Origin: Chondrilla cf. caribensis
Lineage: Eukaryota > Porifera > Demospongiae > Chondrillida > Chondrillidae
Reading direction: 5' to 3'
NCBI GenBank assembly: GCA_964020155.1
Contig: OZ026564.1
Span: 3,946,223 to 4,010,222, forward strand
Length of the DNA: 64,000 bases
The notes beneath the pieces are model-generated. The model had not been told where the DNA came from. It made no database searches and saw only the letters and a program-made list of their open reading frames with translations. Below are positions 29,761 through 48,267 of this stretch, piece by piece. How positions within the stretch are numbered: the first letter of the stretch is position 1; each line of letters opens with the position of its first letter. Position numbers and translations under genes: made by a program.

Positions 29761-32665
29761 ATCATATTGACATGCCATGCCCCCTCTCCCATGAGCCACA
29801 CAAAAAGGTAATTAGCATTAATTGATCCTACGTATTGGAGAGAAAATGCTAAGCACCTTTTTGCATAGCTCATGGGAGAGGGGGCGTGTCAGCTTGATAT
29901 TTTAGACCAACCTAGCTGGGAATGTGAGCTAGCTTCTGGAACAACTTTCATCTCAATAAGCGACCCGTAACCCCAGGTACATCGGAAGGTGCTTAATATA
30001 TTTTCAATGTATGGGAGAGTATAGAAGAGTAAACGCTAAGCACCTTTTTGCATAGCTCCTGGGGGAGGGGGCGTGTTAACTTATTATTTTAGACCGACTT
30101 AGCTGGGGATGTGAGCTAACTTGTGAAACAATTCCTATCTCAATAGGTGACCGGTAAACCCATCTACATTGGAAGGTGCTTAATATTTTTCAATGTATGG
30201 GAGAGTATAGGAGAAAAACGCTAAGCACCTTTTTACATAGCTCATGGGGGAGGGGGCGTGTCAACTTAAAATTTCAGACTAAACTAGTTGGTGACATGAA
30301 CTGAATTCTGAAACAATTCCCATCTGAATAGGTGGCTCGTAACCCCAGCTACATTGGAAGGTGCTTAATATGTTTTCAATGTATGGGAGAGTATAGGAGA
30401 GAAAATGCTAAGCACCTTTTTGCATAGCTCATGGGGGAGGGGGCGTATCAACTTAAAATTTCAGACTAAACTAGTTGGTGACATGAACTAACTTCTGAAA
30501 CAATTCCCATCTGAATAGGTGGCTGGTAACCCCAGCTACATTGGAAGGTGCTTAATATATTTTAAATGTATGGGAGAGTATAGAAGAGTAAACGCTAAGC
30601 ACCTTTTTGCATAGCTCATGGGGGAGGGGGCGTGTCAACTTAAAATTTCAGTCTAAACTAGTCGGTGACATGAACTAACTTCTGAAACAATTCCCATCTC
30701 AATAGGTGGCTGGTAACCCCAGCTACATTGGAAGGTGCTTAATATATTTTCAATGTATGGGAGAGTATAGGAGAGAAAATGCTAAGCACCTTTTTGCATA
30801 GCTCATGGGGGAGGGGGCGTGTCAACTTGATTTCATAGACAGACCTAGCTGGGGACATGAGCTAACTTCTGAAACAATTCCCATCTCAATAGGTGGCTCG
30901 TAACCTTAATATGTTTTCAATGTATGGGAGAGTATAGGAGAGAAAACGCTAAGCACCTTTTTGCATAGCTCATGGGAGAGGGGGTGTGTCAACTTGATAT
31001 TATAGACAGACCTAGCTGGGGATATGAGCTAACTTCTGAAATAATTCCCATCTCAATAGGTAGCTCGTAACCCCAGCTACATCGGAAGGTTCTTAATATA
31101 TTTTCAATGTATGGGAGAGTATATGAGAGAAAATGCTAAGCACCTTTTTGCATAGCTCAAGGGGGAGGGGGCGTGTCAACTTAAAATTTCAGACTAAACT
31201 AGTCGGTGACGTGAACTAACTTCTGAAACAATTCCCATCTCAATAGATGAACCATAACCCCAGCTACATTGGAAGGTGCTTAAAATATTTTCAATATAAG
31301 TATGCCTTCCCATACATTGAATGATATTAAGCACCTCTGGATGTAGTTAGGGTTAGGGACCACCTACGGAGATGAAACTTGTTTTATACGTTAGTATAGG
31401 TCCACAGCTAGGTTCTCATAAAATATCTTGTTGACACGTCCCCTCTACCATGAGCTACGCAAAAAGGTGCTTAGCACTATTTGATCCTATGCCTTCCCAT
31501 ACATTAAAAAATCATTAAGCACCTCCGGATGTAGTTGGGGTTTGGGACCTCATATGGAGATGAAAATTGTTTCATAACCTAGTATACGCTCACAGCTAGG
31601 TCCTCATAAAATATCTTGTTGACACGTCATCTCTCCCTTGAGCTACGCAAAAAGGTGCTTAGCATTAATTAATGCTATACCTTCCCATACATTAAAATTT
31701 ATTATAAATTAATCTATTATAAATAAAATAAAATTTATTATAAATTATCATGTTGACACGCCTCCTCTCCCATGAGTTACACAAAAAGGTGCTTAGTATT
31801 AATTGATCATATGCCTTCCCATACATTGAATAATATTAAGCACCTCCGGATGTAGTTAGGGTTAGGGACCACCTGCGGAGATGAAACTTGTTTCATAAGT
31901 TAGTATAGGTCCACAGCTAGGTTCTCATAAAATATCATGTTGACACGCCCCTTCTCCCATGAGCTACACAAAAAGGTGCTTAACGTCATTTGATACTATA
32001 CCTTCCCATACATTAAAAAATCAGTAAGCACCTCCGGATGTAGTTAGGGTTAGGGACCACCTGCAAAAATAAAACTTGTTTCATAAGTTAGTATAGGTCC
32101 ACAGCTAGGTTCTCATAAAATATCTTGTTAGCACGCCCCCTCTCCCATGAGCTAAGTAAAAAGGTGCTTAGCATTAATTGATCGTATGCCTTCCCATACA
32201 TTGAATAATATTAAGCACCTCCGGATGTAGTTATGGTTAGGGACCATCTACAGATATGGAAATTGTTTCATACATTAGTATAGGTCCACAGTTAGGTTCT
32301 CATAAAATATCTAGTTGACACGTCCCCTCTCCCATGAGTTATGCAAAAAGGTGCTTAACGTCATTTGATACTATACCTTCCCATACATTAAAAAATCATT
32401 AAGCATCTCCGGCTAGTTAGGGTTAGGGACCACCTACAGAGATGAAAATTGTTTTATAAGCTAGTATATGCCAACAGCTAGGTTCTCATAAAATATCTTG
32501 TTGACACGCCCCCTCTCCTATGAGCTACGCAAAGAGATGCTTAGCATTATTTGATCCTATGCCTTCCCATACATTGAATAATATTAAGCACCTCCAAATG
32601 TAGTTCGGGTCCCTCTCCCATGAGCTACACAAAAAGGTGCTTAGCACCGTACTCTTAAAATAAAA
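29760..32665. repeat. ~189-bp satellite array with orientation switch near 31300
   Basis: Apart from a partial inverted unit at about 29760-29815, units run forward to about 31300 and then as reverse complements to 32665, recognisable by the order TAAGCACCTCCGGATGTAG ... AAAAAGGTGCTTAGC. The inverted units carry TAGTTAGGGTTAGGG. No gene. Confidence 0.9.
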
Positions 32666-32779
32666 TACAAGTTAAAAGTACATCACTGGATATTACGTCA
32701 ACCAGCTGACAAGACCAAAGTTAATTATTAATAAAATTTACATTTAGCTGATGAAATAAAAGTAGAGATAGACATGCAC

Positions 32780-34165
32780 TGTTTGGTCTCAATACTATAT
32801 TTGTATGTACATTTCAATATAAGTGTAATATGCCTTGTGGTGATCACTCAGGTGATTTGACATCAAGTTGCTGGTCACCAAGGGCTGCCCAGTGTCCGTC
32901 CTAAACTCACCAACACAATTTCAGATGCATACAAACCATCCTGAGTGTGCTATAGGCCTCGTGGTGACAAGCACAAAAATGTAAATTTTTATGCTTGTCA
33001 CCACCAGCTCTCCTGTGTGCACATAATGCATCATAGATACGATATGAATGCACAGACACACTCCTGGAACTAATACGGTCCTTGTGATAGCAAAAATGAT
33101 AGGTTTTGTTACTGATTAATATTCTGCCTGGTGTCCATATGGCACATAGCATTATACATTTGTATGTACATTTCAATATAAGTGTAATACGCCTTGTGGT
33201 GATCACTTAGGTGATTTGACACCACGTTGCTGGTCACCAAGGGCTGCCCAGTGTCCATGCCAAACTCACCAACACAATATTGGATGCATACAAACCCTCT
33301 AAAGAGTACTATAGGCCTCGTAGTGACAAGCACAAAAATGTCAATTTTATGCTTGTCACCACGAACTCTCCTGTGTGCACATAATGCATCATAGATCTAA
33401 TATCATGTAATTAATCAATACCATACAATACAGTTACAGAGTTCATTGATAGCAATTAGATATGGCTTTCTGCACTGGCCAGAATCATGTCGGTTGCCTC
33501 GCTCCTACGTGGGCATCTTTGCCGCGATCGATGTCCTCTGACATTGTCCTGAGTGAGCTATAAGCCTCGTGGTGACAAGCACAAAAATGTCATTTTTTGT
33601 CTTGTCACCACGGCCTCTCCTGTGTGCACGTGATGCATCATAGGTCAAATCCAAATGCACGGACACACTCCTTGACCTAGTAGGGACCTTCTGATAACAA
33701 AAAGATGCATTTTGATGTCGACCAAAAATTCTCCCCAGTGCCCATATACCACATATAATAAAATGTATGTACTTTTGTATGTATATGAGTGTAATATTCC
33801 TTGTGGTGATCACTCAAGTGATTTGACATTATGTTGCTGGTCACCAAGGACTGCCCAGTGTCCGTGCCAAACTCACCAACACAATTTCGGATGCATACAA
33901 ACCGTCCTGAGTGTGCTATGGGCCTCGTGGTGACAAGCATAAAAAATGTCAATTTTATGCTTGTCACCACGGCCTCTCCTGTGTGCACATAATGCATCAT
34001 AGATCTAATACGAATGCACGGACACACTTCTGGAACTAATACGGTCCTTTTGATAACAAAAATGATAGGTTTTGTTGCTGATGAAAATTCTGCCATGTGT
34101 CCATATAGCTCATAGCATTATACATTTGTATGTACATTTCTATAGGAGTGTAATACGCCTTGTGA
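32780..34165. repeat. ~360-bp satellite, several units
   Basis: About four units, partly rearranged; a short unique stretch (33400-33540) separates them. Same GTGGTGACAAGC hairpin. Confidence 0.85.
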
Positions 34166-35345
34166 TGTAGCTAAGGATACAGGCCACCTATTGAAATGGA
34201 AATTGTTTTAGACGTTAGTTCACATCCTTAATTAGGTCTGAATATTTGAATATAAACATTGAATATATATTAAGCACCTTCGAATGTAGTTGGGGTTACG
34301 GGTCACCTATTGAGATGGAAATTGTTTCAGAAGTTAGTTCACATCCCCAGCTTGGACTGTCTAAAGTATCAAGTTGACACGCCCCCTCTTCCATGAGCTA
34401 TGCATAAACGTGCTTAGCGTTTTCTCTTCTATACTCTCCCATACATTGAAAATAAATTAAGCACCATCGAGATGGGAATTTTTTCAGAAGTTACTTCACA
34501 TCCCCGACTAGATCTGTCTATAATAACAAGTTGACATGCCCCCTCCCCCATGAGGTAAAGGTGCTTCGCACTTTCTCTCCTATACATACTCTTCTTTACA
34601 TTGAAAGTATATTAAGCACCTTTTAATGTAGCTGGGGTTACGGGCCACCTATTGAGATGAAAATGGTTTCAGAAGTTAGTTAACTTCCCAACTAGATCTG
34701 TCTGAAATATCAAGTGGACATGCCTCCTCTCCCATGAGCTATGCAAAAAGGTGCTTAGCGATTTCTCTCCTATACTCTTCCATACATTGAAAAAATATTA
34801 AGCACCTCCAAATGTAGCTGAGGTTACGGGTTAACTAAAGACATGGGAATTGTATCAGACGTTACTTCATGTCCCCAGCTGGCTCTGTCTAAAATATCAA
34901 GTTGATACGCCCCCTCCCCCCTCATGAACCATGCAAAAAGGTGCTTAGCATTGTCTCTCCTATACGTACTCTCCCATACTATGAAAAAGTATTAAGCACC
35001 TCCGAGTGCAGCTGGGGTTAGGGGTTAGCTACGGACATGGGAATTGTTTCAGAAGTTAGTTCATGTCCCAAGCTAGCTCTGTCTTAAATATCAAGTTGAC
35101 ACGCCCCCTTTCCCATGAGCTATGCAAAAAGGTGCTTAACGTTTTCTCTCCTATACTCTCCCATACATTGAAATAATATTAAGCACTTGTGAATATAGCT
35201 GGGGTTACAGGTTAGCTACGGACATGGGAATTGTTTCAGAAGTTAGTTCACGTCCCCAGCTAGCTCTGTCTAAAATATCAAGTTGACACGCTCCCTCTCC
35301 AATGAGCTATGCAAAAAGGTGCTTAACGTTTTCTCTCCTATACAG
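34165..35345. repeat. ~189-bp satellite array, reverse orientation
   Basis: About six units in reverse orientation (CATGAGCTATGCAAAAAGGT motif). Confidence 0.88.
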
Positions 35346-35389
35346 AACTCAGCCATGAGCCACGTACATGCACCCTAAACCATGAGATA

Positions 35390-35608
35390 CATGTGGCCTC
35401 TGCCATGAGGCTACATGTACACTCTGATATGAGCTACATGTACACTCTGCCATGAGGCTACATGTACACTCTGATATGAGCTACATGTACACTCTGCCAT
35501 GAGGCTACATGTACACTCTGCCATGAGGCTACATGTACACTCTGATATGAGCTACATGTACACTCTGCCATGAGGCTACATGTACACTCTACTATGAGCT
35601 ACATTGAA
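35390..35608. repeat. 23-24-bp minisatellite
   Basis: About nine units of the form GCTACATGTACACTCTGCCAT(GAG). Each contains the palindrome TACATGTA. A related 23-bp array is at 57710-57810. Confidence 0.88.
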
Positions 35609-35859
35609 AGGTGTCTAGCAGTTTATTTCTATTCTTTCCCATACATGAATAACATTAAGCACTTCCGGACGTAGCTATATAGGGTTACAGGCCATGTATG
35701 GGGAGAAAGGTCGAGTGTTACCATAGCTAGGTTATGTAGTTTAGCGTGTTCGCCGGAAGGTGATACGGTAGTTTACTGAGGATTCAAGTTATACGGAAAA
35801 GTGGTGCCACTTACGGATGTGCCTTTACTGGTTCTCTCCGTATACCTACTGCTTGTCAC

Positions 35860-35897
35860 CATAGACACTCTAAACTACGTAGTTTAGAGTGTCTATG
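35860..35897. repeat. Perfect 38-bp palindrome
   Basis: Two 19-base arms (CATAGACACTCTAAACTAC and its exact reverse complement) with no spacer. The duplicate locus at ~58115 lacks it. Confidence 0.92.
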
Positions 35898-35940
35898 TTG
35901 TCACGTTGTAATTCGTGTTCTTGGAAATCAGGCGAAGATA

Positions 35941-36679
35941 CATAGTTGCCAACTGTCCCGAATCATCCGGGACATTCACGGATTTTTTCAGTGGTAACAT
36001 GTCCCGTACGGATTGGTGAAAATCACTGAAATGTCCCGGATTTATCAACAGTAAACCACAGGGTGCAATATCCGATTGTCTTTTTCAAATCGTCTTTAGA
36101 AGTGCCATAATAATCGACAAACAAGCGCTTCGATTCTATCTAGCTGTTTCATCGTCATTAGTCATTCTCTAGTAGAAGGAATGTCTAGTCTGTTCGATGT
36201 TCGTTCGGCTGTGTTCGGCGATCAATGCGACAATTATAAAGCTCTTGGAAAGACTTGCGCAGGTTCTTCGTCGTCAATTCATCAATGTAACGAGGTAAAA
36301 ACTCAGTATTACATTCCTATGGAGCATAACATCCAGTTATCCCTCGAAAATCGTGGCTTTTCAATTCGCCCGTGCGTTGACAGCCATTTGCAATATGACG
36401 TCATAAACTGGCTGATTGTGTTCCTCCATAGATACAGTACTAGAGAAAAACCTATGGTTCTTCATACTTATCTACATTTGTGATACATGCAATGAATCAT
36501 TTCATACTAAATGCAATATGATATTCAGCAAGGTTCAAGACTACTTTCACAGCTATTTATCAAGCACAAGCAATGATACTAAACCTGCATATATTCGTTG
36601 AGCCATTTTGGCCACAGCACATAGGTACGACAGATACATAAGTGTCCCTGAAGGTAAGTTTCAAAGGTTGGCAACTATG
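35941..36679. mobile_element. 739-bp insertion with 13-bp TIRs
   Basis: Ends are CATAGTTGCCAAC and its reverse complement, flanked by AAGATA (GAAGATA if the ambiguous G is counted). The duplicate locus has the empty site GGCGAAGATATATTATGG near 58140. It contains a 100-codon open frame (36181-36483) with several Cys and His but no recognised domain. Superfamily unassigned; a non-autonomous DNA element is likely. Confidence 0.8.
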
Positions 36680-37099
36680 AAGATATATTATGGTAGTGGG
36701 GGAGAGGTTTTTCGGAGAATTCGACTTCTTATTATTCAGGAATTGGCCTTCGAATAGGAAAGGATAGTTTGGGTGGTTCAGCATAGAAGACAGGAGCTAT
36801 TTCTACATGCGTAGTCGAATCAAGAGAATGCGCCGAGTTTAGCGAGGACAAAGAAAGTTTATGGGATCTTCCGTTCTGTAGAAACTACTAATAAAGAGCG
36901 GTGATTTTACTTTGAACCTGAACTGTCAATTGCTTGTGGTCTTGAAATGTCAACTGTTACTAATGTGTTTCATTTGTGGTCCTGTCGTATTAGCATACGT
37001 AATTGGTTATCTTAGCAGTTGATAACTGCTATTCTGTATGGCATTGGAGTGGACATTATATGTGGATTGAATATCAGTTGAAATTTTATACATGCACGC
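36680..37099 (+). other. Duplicated non-coding block upstream of radical SAM copy 1
   Basis: Nearly identical to 58140-58555. An AATAAA occurs at 36890. A short frame ending in GIGLRIGKDSLGGSA then TAG may be the relic of a terminal exon; it is kept in both copies. Confidence 0.5.
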
Positions 37100-37150
37100 A
37101 CGCACAGAGTCACACAGACACACACACACAGACACACACACACAAACACA

Positions 37151-37213
<63 letters not shown>
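37100..37213. repeat. (CA)n microsatellite
   Basis: CA run with early interruptions; the sister copy is at 58557-58622. Confidence 0.95.
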
Positions 37214-37214
<1 letters not shown>

Positions 37215-37244
37215 ACAAAAACACTCCCATTTTCATTAAGTAAG

Positions 37245-37423
37245 TACAATTGAACCCTCATATAACAAACCAGAAGTTTTGAGGCAAACTGTTTGTTAAA
37301 AGCAGGAGTTTGTTATATCAGGACCATTTCCTATGAGGTACTGTAGCACATGGTTTAGGTCATTGCTTTGTTACATCAAGAAATGTTGTATAGAGTAGTT
37401 TGTTACAAGAGTGTTTCACTGTA
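37245..37423. mobile_element. MITE upstream of radical SAM copy 1
   Basis: Inverted ends TACAATTGAACCCTCATATA / TGTTACAAGAGTGTTTCACTGTA (reverse complement related). 179 bp, bounded by TA. Present at the same place in copy 2 (58654-58832). Confidence 0.6.
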
Positions 37424-37454
37424 TGTATATATACCCTTTGCAGAGGGATATGAC

Positions 37455-38795
37455 ATGCAAGCGGCTGTGCGTAGAGTGCTTCTGGTGAGCTTGGATTGGA
37501 GCCGCCCGAAGGATCCGCCCATTTCACTCGGAGCAGCCTCCATCTTAGCCAACCTCGCCAAACACCAGATTGATACCACACACCTCTCCTACAATGTCAA
37601 CAGGGAAGATTTTCACTCCGACAGTGTTGTAGAAGCTATATTCGCACAGAAGCCACTTGCAAGTACACTTTTAGGCATGGGAGCTTTTGTGTGGAATGAG
37701 CACCATACTCAGGACATTCTGACCAAGCTGCAGCAATATGGCTTCCCTGGGAAGGTTTTACTGGGAGGTCCACAAGTGTCTTACACTACGGGAAAACTGG
37801 AGAAATATTACCCACAAGTGGATGTGTTCTGTCGTGGATATGCGGAAGATGTGGTGGTGAAGTACGTCCAGAGGTCAACCATCGACAATGAAACGCCAAC
37901 CGTTCCCGGACTTGTATACAAAGGACGGGAAGATTTAAAACTACAGGCCACCTGTGACCTCGGGTCACTTCCGAGCCCTTTTCTTGAAGAATTCATCCCG
38001 CCACAAAGATTTCTGAGATGGGAGACTCAACGAGGGTGCCCTTTCAGGTGTTCCTTCTGTCAGCATCGAGAAAGTGATCTGCCAAATGGATCTCAGGCTC
38101 GTACTAGACAAGCGCTCGATCGTATGCAACTCTCTCATGAGGTGAAGTGGCTTTGTGAGTCCCAAGTGACCGACATAGCTGTTCTTGATCCCACCTTCAA
38201 TTCAGGGCCAAATTACCTGAAAATTTTAGACAGTTTCACTGAAAATAAATACAAGGGGAAATTGTCCTTACAGTGCCGTTTCGAGATGGTGAAAGATGAA
38301 TTCTTGGATAGAGTGGTCACGCTGAACTCGCAGGGAGCTGAAACTGTACTGTAGTTTGGTCTGCAAACTATAATACGTGAAGAAGCAAAGGCTGTTATGA
38401 GGCCTAATCGAATGAAAGCTGTCGAGGGAGTTATTAAGCAGCTTAACTCCTTGGGGATCCAATACGAAGTCTCTCTCATATTTGGACTACCTTTACAGAC
38501 GCTCGAATCATTCAAGGAGTCTGTTCGATTCTGTCTTCATCAGGAGGTACCTGTCATCAAGGCATGGCCCCTGATGATATTGAGGGGAACTCCCCTGGAC
38601 ACAGACAAGACTAGAAAACTGTACAAGTTGGAGGAGAGAGCGATCAGTGCTAGCGACAAGATTGATCGTGTGCAGGTTAACATTCCCCATGTTGTTTCCT
38701 CGGCAACATTCTCCTTTAACGACTGGAGAAAAATGGCCGACATTGCAACTGTGTTATCCGAGTCCGAGGGAAATCACCCAAGTGACATCCCATAG
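37455..38795 (+). CDS. B12-binding-type radical SAM protein, copy 1, with in-frame TAG
   Basis: A frame of 446 codons from ATG 37455 to the final stop, with one internal TAG (codon 300, 38352-38354). Residues 1-130 look like the cobalamin-binding domain (VLLVSLDW, ISLGAASILA, VLLGGPQVSY). The radical SAM 4Fe-4S motif C-x3-C-x2-C is GCPFRCSFC (Cys195/199/202). After the TAG the frame resumes at once with FGLQT and continues 146 codons with no other stop; radical SAM proteins usually have an acidic residue before FGLQ, so the TAG looks like a former GAG. An acceptor (TTTGCAG, 37443) just before the ATG suggests a 5' UTR intron. Substrate unknown. Either a stop-readthrough gene or two-fragment/pseudogene; the sister copy has the same TAG. 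Confidence 0.72.
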
Positions 38796-39749
38796 AGAAA
38801 ACAAACTCATTGTCATTGGTCTATATGTGACTGTGCGGTCCCTTGATGCACATACGTATATACTATATGTGAGTATTAATTTTGTATGCGTGTATTATAT
38901 ATTATCTATATATACTGTGTACAGTACATGTAATTTCCTTTATTATTATAAATATTATTATTATGAAATATATTGTATAAAATTATTATTGCAGAGCCTA
39001 TATTTATTGTGAGTTCCATGATGTGAGCAAGATTTGTATTTCCCCATGTAGTATTATTATAAGTCCTGGCAGAGGAAATTTCTTCAACTGTTATGATCGA
39101 GTAGTGAGAAGTTAAAGTATACGTAATACCCAGATGAAATGACGCGTATGGACAGAGAGTATGTTACACTGTAGGCTGATATTACAATCATAGTCATATA
39201 GGCCACATCTCTACTATGAAGTTCAAACCATCAGATGGTTACGATGCAGACTCTCATTCAGCCTGATCAGATTAGCCATCATCGCCATCAGAGGTATGAG
39301 ATCAAACAACTGCAGCAGCCACACCGCATCCATCACTGGCAATTGCAGAGGGAGGCATTCCATGACTTCCTCTTCAGTTGTTTTGACTTTTATGTATTCA
39401 GCCCCTCGATTTCGTAATTATTATTGACTTCTTTTCTTCCATTTATGTTACGTATGTATTCCTTATATGGATTGAATTGATTGTAAAAAAAAAATACAAT
39501 CAAAGTATCCATGATGTACAATCTACACCCGTACGATTGAGAACCGTTTTTTCGCCTCTTAGGCGCGTCGCATGAAGGTCTAGCAAGCCAGACGTCCTTC
39601 AGACCAACAAGTGAACAACCCCCTTTTAACCCCATTTTCGCTAGTCCATGTGTGACGCAATTGCTGAATCATCATATTATGTTAGAAGTCGAGATTTCCC
39701 TTCGAATCTCGCCGAACCTGTGTTTTTCAAGCTGTACTTATAGTGTGTA
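38796..39749. other. Intergenic region between radical SAM copy 1 and R4
   Basis: AT-rich, no gene, tRNA or repeat family recognised; a poly-A-like run at 39485-39496. Confidence 0.6.
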
Positions 39750-45730
<5,981 letters not shown>

Positions 45731-46475
45731 AGATTTAGTACCCGAAACAATTCGGTAAGCTCGTTAGTACAAGTACTGTGTAATGTATTACAGTATTGTA
45801 TGTTTATGCACACGTATCTCCACCAAACTCCTTTATGTACATAGCTATAACCATTCACTACAATTTCCACTAGTCTGTTTCTCTGTATAAGCTGTGAAAT
45901 ATTGAAATGTAGCAAAGAGCCCTCGTGTATGCCTGCATACAATCTAGAAGCAGGGGAAACCTATGACATCCCCCTTATCATTTAATCCTTTGTCTCCCCT
46001 AGTTGATCCCTCCCCATCACCTGTTGGTACTTCCTACGTTCTGTGAGAAAGTTAGTCTGAACATCCAGTGGTTTCCAGAAACACTCAACTTCTGTGTATT
46101 ACTAGCATGGTGCATGGATGATATGCATATTGTTTGCATTATACAACTGGAACAGGAGAACTGGTTACCTATCTGTTTGTGAAATAGTGTTGTATTTTCT
46201 ATATGTGTCCGTGTGTAAATTATATGCATATTTTTAGCTTCTTTTACTGTGTCAGTTTTATTTCCTTTGAGGTCAATTCCATATGTACATACTACAGTAA
46301 ATGTATTATTTAATTCTTTGGAGCCATAAAGTAGCACAGTTATAGCTACATGAGTGAACAGAGGTGAACCTAAGCATGCCTATATATACTATGTTACTTA
46401 TGTCAGTGTTGTCTGTATAACACTTTCTAAATTGCATGCATGCCATTGGATCCTCAATTACATAAAGGTCTTCCT

Positions 46476-46643
46476 GCCACCAATCAATAATCCAATGAAT
46501 ATCATTAGCAGTCCCTATAGTGGTTTAAATTGTTTGGAAGTGATCGTAACTTGTATTCCTCCAACAGTGGAACAGTAGCTCCAATTGTGTATGTTGACCG
46601 TCCCACCAGTCCTCCTTGTGCTGTGTCCTCTCAGTACAGATGA
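46476..46643 (+). pseudogene. Copied 3' tail of the HTH gene (remnant 3)
   Basis: Matches 4275-4439 with a few substitutions and a small insertion (AAATTGTTTGG). Followed by a short TG run (46660-46689). Confidence 0.87.
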
Positions 46644-46655
46644 GAGTACATACAT

Positions 46656-46693
<38 letters not shown>

Positions 46694-46986
46694 TGTGTAT
46701 AGGCTGGTTCCTGAGTGTACTTGTGTGTGTGTTGTTTTGATGTGCATGTTCTTGACATGAAGTTAGTACTACACTTATTATATTAATATTGAATATCACA
46801 ATATTTGGATCCCAATAAAAACGAAATGATATGAAAATAAATAGACAAATAAAAAAATAAATACATTTGTACATAAATATATCAACATTGAATGTACATT
46901 GGTGTACATTTGTACAACAATAGATAATGATTTGATAAAATTAACACAGCAGCAACCACTGACAACAGCGATGAGATCTTGATATC

Positions 46987-48096
46987 TCACGACTGTCTCA
47001 GTCCCCACTGGGACACCTTCCTCTGAGCGTACGACATCACCACCATGCTGCTACCGTTGGCCAAGAAGCTTCGGATCGTTCCTGGAGCAATCCCGCGATA
47101 AAGTGCAAAGAATCCTCCCCTCTCTCTGATCACCGATCTCATTCAAGACCATACAGACCGGTTTCCATGGTAACCTCCCTGTAACTGTGACTTCATGTAC
47201 TCCAGCAGCCACACCAACCACCAACAGAAGGTGGCTGCTCCTCCCGAGATGACAAATGGGCTGAGGAACTTTGTGGCAAACAGATCGGCATGGTTGCGTC
47301 TCATGTAGTCCACAATGATGAAGTACACGTTCATGAGTCCCTGACACCTCAACCAGGTCACCCCAAACCCAGTGTAGAGCTCCCTGAAGTGCCACCGTTG
47401 GTTGATCTGTCTCTTTATCTTGGCAACCTCGATGGGTGTTTTGATGACCGCACGCACTGTTGAGGCGAATGCACCTGCCAGCAACACACAGACCTGGAGG
47501 AGGAATCAGGACAGATAGACATGATAGACATGGAGACAAATGACAAACCACAGGCCCAGGTCATCAGCCCAGGCACTGTGGTTTTCACACTTAACTGGGC
47601 CCATGTAAACAAGGTAAAATGGCCGACAACAAAGTACTCACGGAGCATATACCAATGAGTACAGCCAGACACACTGCCGAACACATCGGATGCATTGAAA
47701 TAGCATAAGGAGCAGTGACTGACAGCTGCAGTGTCCACTCAGGCTCACCTGTAACCCCCCAGTGTGAGGAATTTCATATCTTGTTGAGGAGTAATTGTCT
47801 CCCAGAAAGGTATACATCCCTTCAAACGCAGCAAACTGTGCCGACCTGTAAATACCCGAACCAAATATTGGAGGAAGACATCCTCTGTATAGTCCCTTTA
47901 TTCCTTGTTCTCTCACGGTCTTTGTGAATGATTGGAACATGTTTGTTTTCTCAAAACCGACTTGGGCTTGCATCTTCGTCTTGACCGTGTCGAATGGGTG
48001 CCCAACCAGAACACTCGTTGTACCGTACAGCACGCCAACACCGAGTCCTATGATTCCTTCCTTCCACCATTCCGCTCTTTTCTCGCTGTGTGTCAT
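46987..48096 (-). pseudogene. SLC25 mitochondrial carrier, copy 3 with premature TGA
   Basis: Exon 1 48096-47749 is intact with a normal donor (CAG|GTGAGC). Exon 2 47493-46987 has the full length but the same CGA-to-TGA change as copy 2 at residue 233 (47145-47143). The three P-x-[DE]-x2-K signatures are before the stop (PFDTVK, PIEVAK, PLEYMK); the lost part is the last matrix loop and sixth helix. Most likely a recent pseudogene; a truncated product or readthrough cannot be excluded. Confidence 0.8.
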
Positions 48097-48267
48097 CTTC
48101 CCTTCGGGGAGGGGTGATCACGTGGGTATCATGTGTCATGTGATTGGCTCATATTTTGGGGGAAACCCGTTCGGTTAGGAGAACCTGAGTCAAGTCCAAA
48201 GTCTGCAAGTTTGACCTCTTGACAGGAAGAAGTAGGCGGACAGCAAATCCACAACTATAGAACGGCA
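48097..48267. promoter_or_regulatory. Bidirectional promoter region, carrier 3 and R5
   Basis: 171 bp between divergent starts, E-box CACGTG at 48119-48124 and an ATTGG a little downstream, as before R3. Confidence 0.5.

Noticed and set aside
36181..36483. 100-codon frame with several Cys/His
   Set aside because: Lies wholly inside the 739-bp TIR element and is missing from the sister block; treated as element-internal, not a host gene.
39541..39660. Possible tRNA from GC-rich paired segments
   Set aside because: No cloverleaf or conserved T-loop GTTCGA-type sequence could be drawn.
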